Below are positions 1-11,167 of a stretch of 64,000 bases of DNA, one piece after another; the stretch's first letter is position 1; each line of letters starts with the position of its first letter. Made by a program: the position numbers and the translations under genes. The stretch is from Gottfriedia sp002574545 (GTDB lineage: Bacteria > Bacillota > Bacilli > Bacillales > Bacillaceae_G). The notes beneath the pieces were generated by a model, which did no database searches, had not been told where the DNA came from, and saw nothing but the letters and a program-made list of their open reading frames with translations. The DNA lies in NCBI GenBank assembly GCA_052180195.1, contig CP197469.1; one strand, written 5' to 3'.

Positions 1-35
1 TAAGATCCATGAAAGTTAATGTTATTATGACCATC

Positions 36-111
36 CCAATCTCAGGATGTTTATGCAAGTAGCGGCTCGATTGGTATGCTGAAGTTATTTCTTCGAAGCA
101 TATTCGTTCGT
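36..111 (-). ncRNA. Structured repeat element fused to a tRNA-fMet 5' fragment
   Basis: Read on the minus strand, the element follows a 14-nt tRNA 5' fragment (111-124). It contains a first stem (97-102 with 75-80, extended by 91-94 with 81-84, 2-nt bulge, 6-nt loop) and a directly adjacent second stem (69-74 with 36-41) enclosing a 27-nt loop. The same architecture and the same 76-nt length recur three times at 8780-9147 with compensatory changes. Function unknown; the conserved structure suggests an RNA transcribed with the rRNA operon. Confidence 0.6.
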
Positions 112-124
112 GCTCCACCCCGCG
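111..124 (-). pseudogene. tRNA-fMet 5' fragment
   Basis: The minus strand reads CGCGGGGTGGAGCA, which matches the first 14 nt of Bacillus initiator tRNA as I remember it. The sequence then departs into the repeat element instead of continuing through the D loop. It lies 35 bp downstream of the 5S gene, where an operon-distal tRNA would be expected. The break follows GAGCA, exactly as in the tRNA-Lys fragments at 8855-9172. Confidence 0.65.
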
Positions 125-158
125 ATAATAAAAAGATTTATATCTATAAAAAATCCAA

Positions 159-274
159 ACCAGGCGACGTTCTACTCTCACAGGGGGAAACCCCCAACTA
201 CCATCGACGCTGAAGAGCTTAACTGCCGTGTTCGGTATGGGAACGGGTGTGACCTCTTCGCAATAATCACCTGA
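159..274 (-). rRNA. rrf: 5S ribosomal RNA
   Basis: The reverse complement gives a typical Bacillus 5S of about 116 nt, containing GAAGAGGTCACACCCGTTCC and the closing GTTTCCCCCTGTGAGAGTAG. It is the last rRNA gene of the minus-strand operon, about 58 bp after the 23S gene. A second copy lies at 60586-60701 and differs only near the ends. Confidence 0.95.
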
Positions 275-332
275 TTTGTATTTGAGTTGTACTTCGTACC
301 CTCAAAACTAGATAATGTCATTATCAAACTTG

Positions 333-4974
<4,642 letters not shown>

Positions 4975-5055
4975 GTTAAGTTTAAATCTTGTATTGCTCA
5001 AAAAACTAATAATTGACGTTTACTTCATGTTTTGTTTAGTTTTCAAAGTTCATAA

Positions 5056-5129
5056 TGGAGCGGGTGATGGGAATCGAACCCACGACCGAAGCTTGGAAGG
5101 CTTCTATTTTACCATTAAACTACACCCGC
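5056..5129 (-). tRNA. tRNA-Gly(TCC)
   Basis: Cloverleaf on the minus strand with loop TTCCAA giving anticodon TCC, T arm GGTTCGATTCC and encoded CCA. It lies 81 bp upstream of the 16S gene and is probably co-transcribed with it, since no strong promoter is visible in between. Confidence 0.95.
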
Positions 5130-5133
5130 GAAA

Positions 5134-5210
5134 TGGTCGGGAAGACAGGATTTGAACCTGCGACCCCCTGGTCCCAAACCAGGTGCTCTACCAAGCTGAG
5201 CCACTTCCCG
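5134..5210 (-). tRNA. tRNA-Pro(TGG)
   Basis: 77-nt cloverleaf with CCA encoded; anticodon loop TTTGGGA gives TGG. It lies 4 bp from tRNA-Gly in the 16S-proximal tRNA group. Confidence 0.95.
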
Positions 5211-5215
5211 TAATA

Positions 5216-5292
5216 TGGCGCGCCCGAAAGGACTCGAACCCATAACCTTTTGATCCGTAGTCAAACGCTCTATCCAATTGAGCTACGGGCGC
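5216..5292 (-). tRNA. tRNA-Arg(ACG)
   Basis: 77-nt cloverleaf with CCA; anticodon loop CTACGGA gives ACG (wobble A normally deaminated to inosine). It is the first gene of the rRNA operon, downstream of two promoters. Confidence 0.95.
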
Positions 5293-5330
5293 ATATTATA
5301 AAGTGTGTCGTCTTCGTTAGCGACTTTTAC

Positions 5331-5359
5331 AGTTTACAACATCTGACTGTTCATGTCAA
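5331..5359 (-). promoter_or_regulatory. rRNA operon promoter P2
   Basis: On the minus strand, a perfect -35 TTGACA (5354-5359), 17-bp spacer and -10 TAAACT (5331-5336). It is placed to transcribe tRNA-Arg-Pro-Gly and the rRNAs. Tandem promoters of this kind are usual for Bacillus rrn operons. Confidence 0.75.
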
Positions 5360-5448
5360 CACTTTTTTTAAAAAGTTTTTTTAACTTTAAAAGCTTACTA
5401 CGATAAGCTTTCGTTGACTTCGTTAACTTGTCCGACTCGACTTAAACT

Positions 5449-5477
5449 ATATTAAAGTATCCAACAACTAATGTCAA
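5449..5477 (-). promoter_or_regulatory. rRNA operon promoter P1
   Basis: On the minus strand, -35 TTGACA (5472-5477), 17-bp spacer and -10 TAATAT (5449-5454), about 118 bp upstream of P2. Confidence 0.7.
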
Positions 5478-5840
5478 CACTTTAAAATAAAAAATTTACG
5501 AATTTGTATACTTATTTGATCTACCTCGACTTAAAGTCCTTTTTTCAAGTTATTAAAGTACTTTTAATCAATACATATTTATCATTTCCGACATAGTACT
5601 ACGAAACACTAACTGAATTACTTTGGTACAATTTAAGTACATACCCCAATTATACAGAGTATCTCCTTTTTCTATATAATAAGAAAATCTATTTTTCATA
5701 TCTGATATGTAACGAGATTGAATTTGTATATGAAGTGTTTTCGAATACTTTTTTCTTTTAAATAAAAAATATGAACGAAGAACATAAAAAAAGATAGTAA
5801 ACTAATATAAGGTAATCTAACTTAATAGGAAGTGTGAAAA
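5478..5840. other. AT-rich divergent spacer without a gene
   Basis: It separates the minus-strand rRNA operon from the plus-strand cardiolipin synthase gene. No ORF with a ribosome binding site was found, and no convincing promoter for the rightward gene could be singled out. Confidence 0.5.
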
Positions 5841-7286
5841 ATGGATATTAATAATTTTCTTACAATCCTCCTTATCATCAATATACTTTTAGCAGGAGTA
5901 CTTGTATTTATTGAAAAAAGAGATGTTGTTGCCACGTGGGCTTGGCTAATGATCTTACTTTTTATACCTATAGTGGGTTTTGTTCTATATTTATTTTTAG
6001 GTAGGCAGCTAAAACAAAAGAATTTCTACCATCTATCCACTAAAGAAAGAACTTATCTACAATTGGCAGTTACGGACCAGGCTAATAAAATTCATAATGA
6101 TCAAATTTTTCATCAAGATGAGCTACTATCAAAGCATTCACATTTAATTATGATGAATTTAAAGTCAGCTAACGCTTTATTAACGACAGATAACGAAATC
6201 CGAACGTTTCGAGATGGTCACGAAAAATTTAATTCTCTATTTAAAGACATACAACTTGCCCAAAAAGAGATTAATATCGAGTACTATATCATCCAGCGTG
6301 ATTCATTAGGAAAGAAACTAAGAGATGAACTTACAAAAAAAGCAAAAGAAGGTGTAAAAATACGAGTCCTGTATGATGACATTGGTTCCAAAAGAATTAC
6401 CCCTTCCTTTTTCAAAGAACTTGTTAAACATGGTGGCGAGGTAGTAGCGTTCTTCCCTTCATTCCTAAGACTGATCAATTTTCGTTTAAATAATAGGAAT
6501 CATAGAAAACTGTGTATTATTGATGGGAAAATTGCCTATATTGGAGGATTCAATATTGGAAATGAATATCTTGGTATTGATCAGAAATTTGGTTATTGGA
6601 GAGACACTCATTTTCGGATAATTGGAGAATCAGTTAATCAAATTCAAGGTAGATTTATTTTAGATTGGCAACAAGCCACTAATCAACCTGTACATAGTAT
6701 AGAAGAATTCTCATTTAATAGTGAAAAGAATATTGGAAGTACCCCTATCCAAATAGTTGCAAGTGGACCAAATTCAGAAACAGAACATTTGAAAAATATG
6801 TACGTTAAATTAATTATGTCAGCTAAAAAATCTGTTTATATTCAAACACCGTATTTTATTCCTGATACAAGTATTATGGATGCGTGCAAAATCGCAATTT
6901 TATCTGGTATCGATGTAAGAATAATGATTCCAAGTAAACCTGATCACCCATTCGTGTATTGGGCAACTCTATCGTACGCTGGAGAACTTTTATCATATGG
7001 TGCAAAAATATTACTTTACGAGAATGGTTTTTTACACGCTAAAACAATCGTTGTGGATCATGAAGTAGCTTCAGTAGGAACTACTAATATCGATACTCGT
7101 AGTTTTAAATTAAATTTCGAAATAAACGCGATTACCTACTCAGAGGAAAAAGCTTCTGAATTACGAGATCTTTTTATACTTGATAGTAAACATTGTAGTG
7201 AGCTTACAATTGATAAATATCAAGAGAGATCAGTCATAATCAAGTTTAAAGAAGCTATCTCACGTCTTTTATCTCCAATATTGTAA
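5841..7286 (+). CDS. cls: Cardiolipin synthase
   Basis: Membrane phospholipase-D-superfamily enzyme that joins two phosphatidylglycerols into cardiolipin, releasing glycerol. The 481-residue length is typical. Two N-terminal membrane helices (about 5-24 and 34-54) precede two PLD domains. Both HKD motifs are intact: H221-K223-D228 in NHRKLCIIDGK, and H399-K401-D406 in HAKTIVVDHE. The start follows AGGAAGTG at 8-bp spacing. It stands alone between an rRNA operon and a regulator gene, with its own terminator. Bacillaceae often carry several Cls paralogues, so which one this is cannot be decided. Confidence 0.93.
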   Translation: MDINNFLTILLIINILLAGVLVFIEKRDVVATWAWLMILLFIPIVGFVLYLFLGRQLKQKNFYHLSTKERTYLQLAVTDQANKIHNDQIFHQDELLSKHSHLIMMNLKSANALLTTDNEIRTFRDGHEKFNSLFKDIQLAQKEINIEYYIIQRDSLGKKLRDELTKKAKEGVKIRVLYDDIGSKRITPSFFKELVKHGGEVVAFFPSFLRLINFRLNNRNHRKLCIIDGKIAYIGGFNIGNEYLGIDQKFGYWRDTHFRIIGESVNQIQGRFILDWQQATNQPVHSIEEFSFNSEKNIGSTPIQIVASGPNSETEHLKNMYVKLIMSAKKSVYIQTPYFIPDTSIMDACKIAILSGIDVRIMIPSKPDHPFVYWATLSYAGELLSYGAKILLYENGFLHAKTIVVDHEVASVGTTNIDTRSFKLNFEINAITYSEEKASELRDLFILDSKHCSELTIDKYQERSVIIKFKEAISRLLSPIL

Positions 7287-7292
7287 AGAAGA

Positions 7293-7320
7293 AACATTAC
7301 TTAACGGTAATGTTTTTTAT
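7293..7320 (+). terminator. Terminator after cls
   Basis: Stem AACATTAC / GTAATGTT (7293-7300, 7307-7314) followed by TTTTTTAT. Confidence 0.8.
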
Positions 7321-7427
7321 TTTATCTTTATAGAAATCGAAAGGTGATACACAGTAAAAAAAATGAAAAAAGCAAATGAAATACTTAAAGAAGAAGCATA
7401 TAACTTAATGTGACAGAAGAAATGAAC

Positions 7428-7607
7428 TTAGTTTATGTTGTTACGACCTTTTTTTAAATCAAAAAATTTCTGTATTACAGTAATGCTTATAAATAATATA
7501 AGAAAATCCATTATAGGATAAAGTATGGTTTTGGGCACTAATTTGTTATAGAAATACAAAAATAGAACCGCCCATAATATAGTAGAATATTTTAATATGG
7601 TATTCAT
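7428..7607 (-). CDS. Small two-helix membrane protein (hypothetical)
   Basis: A 59-codon ORF starting MNTILKYSTILWAVLFLYFY and ending LKKGRNNIN. It has two hydrophobic segments (about residues 8-20 and 32-46) and a basic tail, and a GGGG-type ribosome binding site at 4-5 bp. It lies downstream of, and in the same direction as, the XRE regulator at 7882-8334, which also ends in two membrane helices. I do not recognise a family. Low coding capacity and AT-richness mean it could be chance. Confidence 0.4.
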   Translation of the reverse strand: MNTILKYSTILWAVLFLYFYNKLVPKTILYPIMDFLILFISITVIQKFFDLKKGRNNIN

Positions 7608-7881
7608 ATATCCCCAGTTAGTAATATGGCTGTTTTACTTAAAACTCTCTTAATTAACTCGACTTTATTATTACAGCCCCTCCTTTTAATATTTAATCTA
7701 AGTATAACAAGGAAAAGCCCTTCATAATTGTTCTAATTTTGACTATTTTTTAACCATAAATAACAAAAAAAAGAAGCCAGCGATTGCCAACCCTAAAAAA
7801 CTTCCTAATTTGAATTATGTAGTTTTTAGTTATCAAAAGTGAGTTTTTTCATATAAAAACTTATTCGTACTCAATCAATCA

Positions 7882-8334
7882 TCACTGAGTGTATTTCTTT
7901 TTATAATAGTCCGATCCAACTCCACCAATTATCATCAATATCATCGGTATAAAATTTATAATGAAATGATTACCCTTTAAGATTGTAATATCCGCTCCCA
8001 TAAATTTATTCAAAAGGAAAATAATCAATTTAGTCAGTAATAAAATAGCGCCAACTATAAAGATACAGTCAAAAGTTATTTTTAAATTCGGATTTGCTAA
8101 CTGTTTACTATCTTGAATTATTTTTTCTTTTAATTCATCATCGCTTCTTAATAACTCATCAATGGTAATATCAAATAAATCACTTAATTTAATCAATACC
8201 TCAATACTTGGATAATTTTTTTCCGTTTCCCATTTGGAAACGGTCTGTCGACTTACATGAATCTTCTCTGCAAGGTCATTTTGTGACCATCCTCTTTTTT
8301 CACGTTCATCTTTTAATCGTTTACTAAAAATCAT
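7882..8334 (-). CDS. XRE-family regulator with C-terminal membrane helices
   Basis: 150 residues. Residues 1-60 form a Cro/C1-type helix-turn-helix, with the motif WSQNDLAEKIHVSRQTVSKW and the usual following helices to about residue 63 (DITIDELL). The C-terminal half holds two hydrophobic segments (about 88-110 and 120-140), so the protein is probably a membrane-tethered DNA-binding protein. Such HTH-plus-transmembrane proteins are common in Firmicutes but mostly uncharacterised. The start has an AGGAAGTG-type site. Target genes are unknown; the small membrane ORF downstream (7428-7607) is a candidate partner. Confidence 0.85.
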   Translation of the reverse strand: MIFSKRLKDEREKRGWSQNDLAEKIHVSRQTVSKWETEKNYPSIEVLIKLSDLFDITIDELLRSDDELKEKIIQDSKQLANPNLKITFDCIFIVGAILLLTKLIIFLLNKFMGADITILKGNHFIINFIPMILMIIGGVGSDYYKKKYTQ

Positions 8335-8517
8335 GAAATCACTTCCTTTCAGTAACTCAATTATTATTAATATACGATGTTATGTAAAGATAGTATTACG
8401 TGCATTAGGGTGCAACCTGAAGTTGCCATGTATAAATCATCATTAAATCACCATTTTTGCTATATAATAACCATTCTAATAATATTCAAACAAGAATTAC
8501 TTAAATAGAAGAAAAAC

Positions 8518-8548
8518 AAAAAAGACACCTTACAATTGTAAGATGCCT
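8518..8548 (-). terminator. Terminator of the first tRNA operon
   Basis: Minus-strand stem GGCATCTTAC / GTAAGGTGTC with a four-base loop, followed by six T. It lies just beyond tRNA-Leu, the last gene of the operon. Confidence 0.85.
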
Positions 8549-8565
8549 GATAAGTCATATTAAGA

Positions 8566-8648
<83 letters not shown>

Positions 8649-8661
8649 GAATAAACAAAAG

Positions 8662-8734
8662 TGAGCCATGAAGGATTCGAACCTTCGACCCTCTGATTAA
8701 AAGTCAGATGCTCTACCTACTGAGCTAATGGCTC
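8662..8734 (-). tRNA. tRNA-Lys(TTT), intact copy
   Basis: 73-nt cloverleaf with loop CTTTTAA; CCA not encoded. Its first 26 nt are repeated three more times upstream in the operon (repeat array 8735-9180). Another intact copy at 59952-60024 has no such repeats. Confidence 0.95.
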
Positions 8735-8779
8735 GTAATAATATAAATTTATAAAATATTGCGTATTCTATATGACGTC

Positions 8780-8855
8780 CTTGTCTCAGATAGAAAATTC
8801 AAGTAGCAGTTCGACAAGTACGCTGAAGTAATTGCTTCGTAGCATATTCGTTCGT
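8780..8855 (-). ncRNA. Structured element, repeat copy 1
   Basis: Stem 1 pairs 8819-8824 with 8841-8846 plus an inner GAAG/CTTC pair; stem 2 pairs 8813-8818 with 8780-8785. In stem 1 one pair is a U-G wobble in minus-strand RNA but a C-A mismatch on the plus strand, which points to minus-strand RNA as the folded molecule. Confidence 0.6.
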
Positions 8856-8925
8856 GCTCTACCTACTGAGCTAATGGCTCGTAATAATACAAATTTATAA
8901 AATATTGCGTATTCTATATGACGTC

Positions 8926-9001
8926 CTTGTCTCAGATAGAAAATTCAAGTAGCAGTTCGACAAGTACGCTGAAGTAATTGCTTCGTAGCATATTCGTTCG
9001 T
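8926..9001 (-). ncRNA. Structured element, repeat copy 2
   Basis: Same element 146 bp further on, with the same stem and loop sequences as copy 1; followed on its 5' side by the second tRNA-Lys fragment. Confidence 0.6.
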
Positions 9002-9071
9002 GCTCTACCTACTGAGCTAATGGCTCGTAATAATACAAATTTATAAAATATTGCGTATTCTATGTGACGTC

Positions 9072-9147
9072 CTTGTCTCAGATAGAAAATTCAAGTAGCA
9101 GTTCGACAAGTACGCTGAAGTAATTGCTTCGTAGCATATTCGTTCGT
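9072..9147 (-). ncRNA. Structured element, repeat copy 3
   Basis: Promoter-proximal copy. The element is identical to copies 1 and 2; the spacer just downstream has GTGACGTCC where they have ATGACGTCC. Confidence 0.6.
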
Positions 9148-9297
9148 GCTCTACCTACTGAGCTAATGGCTCGTAATATAAAGATATTACAAGTATAACA
9201 AAATACCAAATATTTTAAAACCAACTTACTGTCTACACGATCGCGTCTAAGATAAAATAAAATCCCTTACCTTAAACATATTATTAAAAAACTAAAA

Positions 9298-9372
9298 TGG
9301 CTGGGCTACCTGGATTCGAACCAGGGCATGACGGAATCAAAATCCGTTGCCTTACCGCTTGGCTATAGCCCA
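9298..9372 (-). tRNA. tRNA-Gln(TTG), copy A
   Basis: 75-nt cloverleaf, loop TTTTGAT giving TTG, CCA encoded. Identical to copy B, 217 bp away, as part of a tandem duplication that includes the spacer. Confidence 0.95.
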
Positions 9373-9514
9373 TTGATATAACATCATGAATCAACTTCTC
9401 AGAATAACCTTCATGAAGTTGCACCACAGGATTTTTTTTATGTTGTACTGCCTCTACCTCTCGACTTTACTCCTCAAGATAAAAAACAATCAAACATCTC
9501 TACAAAAAACAAAA

Positions 9515-9589
9515 TGGCTGGGCTACCTGGATTCGAACCAGGGCATGACGGAATCAAAATCCGTTGCCTTACCGCTTGGCTATAGCCCA
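9515..9589 (-). tRNA. tRNA-Gln(TTG), copy B
   Basis: Same sequence as copy A. A third copy is in the second rRNA operon (60052-60126). Confidence 0.95.
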
Positions 9590-9785
9590 TTGATATAACA
9601 TCATGAATCAACTTCTCAGAATAACCTTCATGAAGTTGCACCGCAGGATTTTTTTTATGTTGTATTGCTCCTTACCTCTCGAATTTTCCCCTCAAGATAA
9701 AAACAATCCGACAATCTAACTCCAAATCCACTCTTACTATTTTTCTCCAAATAAAGAAAAAAATACTACAATTTGTAGTAAATAG

Positions 9786-9861
9786 TGGCGGTCCCGACCG
9801 GGATCGAACCGGCGATCTCCTGCGTGACAGGCAGGCATGTTAACCGCTACACCACGGGACC
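9786..9861 (-). tRNA. tRNA-Asp(GTC)
   Basis: 76-nt cloverleaf; loop CTGTCAC gives GTC; CCA encoded. Confidence 0.95.
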
Positions 9862-9873
9862 ATATGAAGTTAA

Positions 9874-9949
9874 TGGTGGAGGATGACGGGCTCGAACCGC
9901 CGACCCCCTGCTTGTAAGGCAGGTGCTCTCCCAGCTGAGCTAATCCTCC
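9874..9949 (-). tRNA. tRNA-Val(TAC)
   Basis: 76-nt cloverleaf; loop CTTACAA gives TAC; CCA encoded. Same gene at 60238-60313. Confidence 0.95.
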
Positions 9950-9959
9950 AGGATAAAAA

Positions 9960-10034
9960 TGGTGACCCGTACGGGACTCGAACCCGTGTTACCGCCGTGA
10001 AAGGGCGGTGTCTTAACCGCTTGACCAACGGGCC
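9960..10034 (-). tRNA. tRNA-Glu(TTC)
   Basis: 75-nt cloverleaf; loop CTTTCAC gives TTC; CCA encoded. Same gene at 60323-60397. Confidence 0.95.
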
Positions 10035-10044
10035 AAAAAAAATA

Positions 10045-10135
10045 TGGCAGAGAAGAAGGGATTCGAACCCTCGCACCGCGTAAACGATCTACACCCTTAG
10101 CAGGGGCGCCCCTTGAGCCACTTGGGTACTTCTCT
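10045..10135 (-). tRNA. tRNA-Ser(GCT)
   Basis: 91-nt class II tRNA with long variable arm; loop CTGCTAA gives GCT; CCA encoded. Confidence 0.94.
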
Positions 10136-10142
10136 ATTATAA

Positions 10143-10217
10143 TGGCTCCGCAGGTAGGGTTCGAACCTACGACCACTCGGTTAACAGCCGAGTGCTCTAC
10201 CACTGAGCTACTGCGGA
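10143..10217 (-). tRNA. tRNA-Asn(GTT)
   Basis: 75-nt cloverleaf; loop CTGTTAA gives GTT; CCA encoded. First gene of the nine-tRNA operon. Confidence 0.95.
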
Positions 10218-10265
10218 AAAATTAATAATCTTTTCATCAAGTGCTAAAACGTGATGACAAGTATT

Positions 10266-10295
10266 AATATAAACTATATGCATATTAGATGTCAA
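10266..10295 (-). promoter_or_regulatory. Promoter of the nine-tRNA operon
   Basis: Minus strand: -35 TTGACA (10290-10295), 18-bp spacer, -10 TATATT (10266-10271). It lies about 50 bp upstream of tRNA-Asn, between it and the sprT-like gene. Confidence 0.7.
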
Positions 10296-10301
10296 CACTA
10301 T

Positions 10302-10754
10302 TTATAATTGTTTTAATGGACTTTTGCATAAACCACAAACATAGCGTTTAATGTCCACTTTTCTTTTTCTTAAGAAGGTTTGCCCACACCCTGAACATCT
10401 ATATTTATACTTATATGAATGCGTTCTTTTTTTTATCGAATTTAGTGGTTTACAATACCTAGGAGCTCCTACTTTTTTTAATAGTTCTTTAAAATCTTTA
10501 TCTTCGTGTTTGTATCCTCTCTTCATAATATGAAGATGATAATGACAAAGCTCGTGTAATATGATCCCTTTTAACTCTTCAATTCCGTGTTCTTCAAAAT
10601 AAAACTTATTTAATTCGATATTACTTGTTTTTAATAGATACCTACCACCAGTTGTCCTCAATCTAGTATTGAAAGTAGCTTGGTGGAGAAATGGTCGATT
10701 GAAATATGTGATTGATAGTTCTTCAACCAGTTTTTGTATCTCCTCATTATCCAT
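10302..10754 (-). CDS. SprT-like zinc metalloprotein (YdcK family)
   Basis: 150 residues from MDNEEIQKLV, matching the family length; this start is preferred over one 15 codons upstream because GGATGGAG lies 9 bp before it. The SprT domain has the zinc motif H67-E68-L-C-H71 in IILHELCHYHLH. The C-terminus carries a zinc ribbon with two CxxC pairs (RCSGCG and VCGLC). SprT/Spartan-type proteins are predicted zinc-dependent proteases; the Bacillus member has no firmly known role. It is transcribed toward the tRNA operon, and its last codons lie close to that operon's promoter. Confidence 0.85.
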   Translation of the reverse strand: MDNEEIQKLVEELSITYFNRPFLHQATFNTRLRTTGGRYLLKTSNIELNKFYFEEHGIEELKGIILHELCHYHLHIMKRGYKHEDKDFKELLKKVGAPRYCKPLNSIKKRTHSYKYKYRCSGCGQTFLRKRKVDIKRYVCGLCKSPLKQL

Positions 10755-10955
10755 TTTATGATTCTCCATCCTTTTTTCTTCTTTATTATAACTGAACAAC
10801 TCACATATTCTTGGGTATGTGCATACATTAAACTTACAAATGAGAATTTCAAAAGATCTTATTAGTACGATTTATGCTAAATAGGCTGCTCTTAGTAAAT
10901 CTCTCTACAACGGCGTAATTTTTACTATCAAAATGAACAATACAGTTATCCTTTT

Positions 10956-10963
10956 TATACAAT
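10956..10963 (+). promoter_or_regulatory. Possible sigma-E -10 element of cmpA
   Basis: TATACAAT resembles the sporulation sigma-E -10 consensus CATACAAT, with ATA 13 bp upstream at 10940-10942. B. subtilis cmpA is expressed in the mother cell, so a sigma-E promoter is expected here. The match is short and uncertain. Confidence 0.3.
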
Positions 10964-10997
10964 GTATCGGAAGGTTACCCCTCACTCATTTATTTCA

Positions 10998-11024
10998 TCG
11001 CCCATCCTAAAAAAAGATGGGCGA
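10998..11024 (+). other. Strong stem-loop in the cmpA leader
   Basis: Nine-base stem TCGCCCATC / GATGGGCGA with an A-rich loop, followed by AGATTTTTA, ending 12 bp before the cmpA ribosome binding site. It could be a terminator for an upstream rightward transcript or a leader structure affecting cmpA. Confidence 0.6.
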
Positions 11025-11050
11025 AGATTTTTAAGTTGGAGGTTTTCATC

Positions 11051-11167
11051 ATGGCAATGCCTAGTTGGCTTAAATCTCAAATTCAAAAAGCATTTTATGA
11101 AAAAAACCGTTATCAAATTAAATTATTGAATCAATGTTGGTTTTATTATCAAAAAATTAAGCTTTGA
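11051..11167 (+). CDS. cmpA: Cortex morphogenetic protein CmpA
   Basis: A 38-codon gene encoding MAMPSWLKSQIQKAFYEKNR followed by a tail containing YQIKLLNQCWFYY. It closely resembles B. subtilis CmpA (37 residues), a small sporulation protein that acts with ClpXP in quality control of spore envelope assembly by removing defective SpoIVA. A good ribosome binding site (TGGAGG, 8 bp spacing) supports the start. The gene is convergent with tex, and the two stop codons overlap so that their 3' ends share about 11 bp. Confidence 0.88.
   Translation: MAMPSWLKSQIQKAFYEKNRYQIKLLNQCWFYYQKIKL

Larger units (their letters stand above)
8735..9180 (-). repeat. Three 146-bp tandem repeats carrying the tRNA-Lys 5' end
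   Basis: Period is exactly 146 bp: GCTCTACCTACTGAG recurs at 8710 (intact tRNA), 8856, 9002 and 9148. Each unit, read on the minus strand, is the first 26 nt of tRNA-Lys up to GTAGAGCA, then a conserved structured element, then an AT-rich spacer. Copies differ at only a few positions. The array lies between tRNA-Gln and the intact tRNA-Lys, so transcripts pass through three truncated tRNAs before the functional one. It is not a CRISPR array and, since 146 is not a multiple of 3, it has no shared reading frame. Confidence 0.95.
9298..9731 (-). repeat. Tandem duplication of tRNA-Gln with its spacer
   Basis: Two units of about 217 bp (from 9298 and from 9515). The tRNA genes are identical, and the following 75 bp are nearly identical (one A/G change near 9426 and 9643). 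Divergence rises toward the far end, as expected for a duplication whose spacer is no longer under selection. Confidence 0.9.

Noticed and set aside
8735..9180. The 146-bp repeats as a CRISPR array or an insertion sequence
   Set aside because: Spacers are not unique, units are far too long, and there is no transposase, terminal inverted repeat or cas gene.
8735..9180. The repeats as a protein-coding satellite like E. coli tpr
   Set aside because: The period is not a multiple of three and no open frame spans the units.
9386..10203. Overlapping ORFs in the tRNA cluster (for example 9883-10083 and 9940-10203)
   Set aside because: They read through tRNA genes; such frames (with GFESL or SNPTC-type strings) are a familiar annotation artefact.
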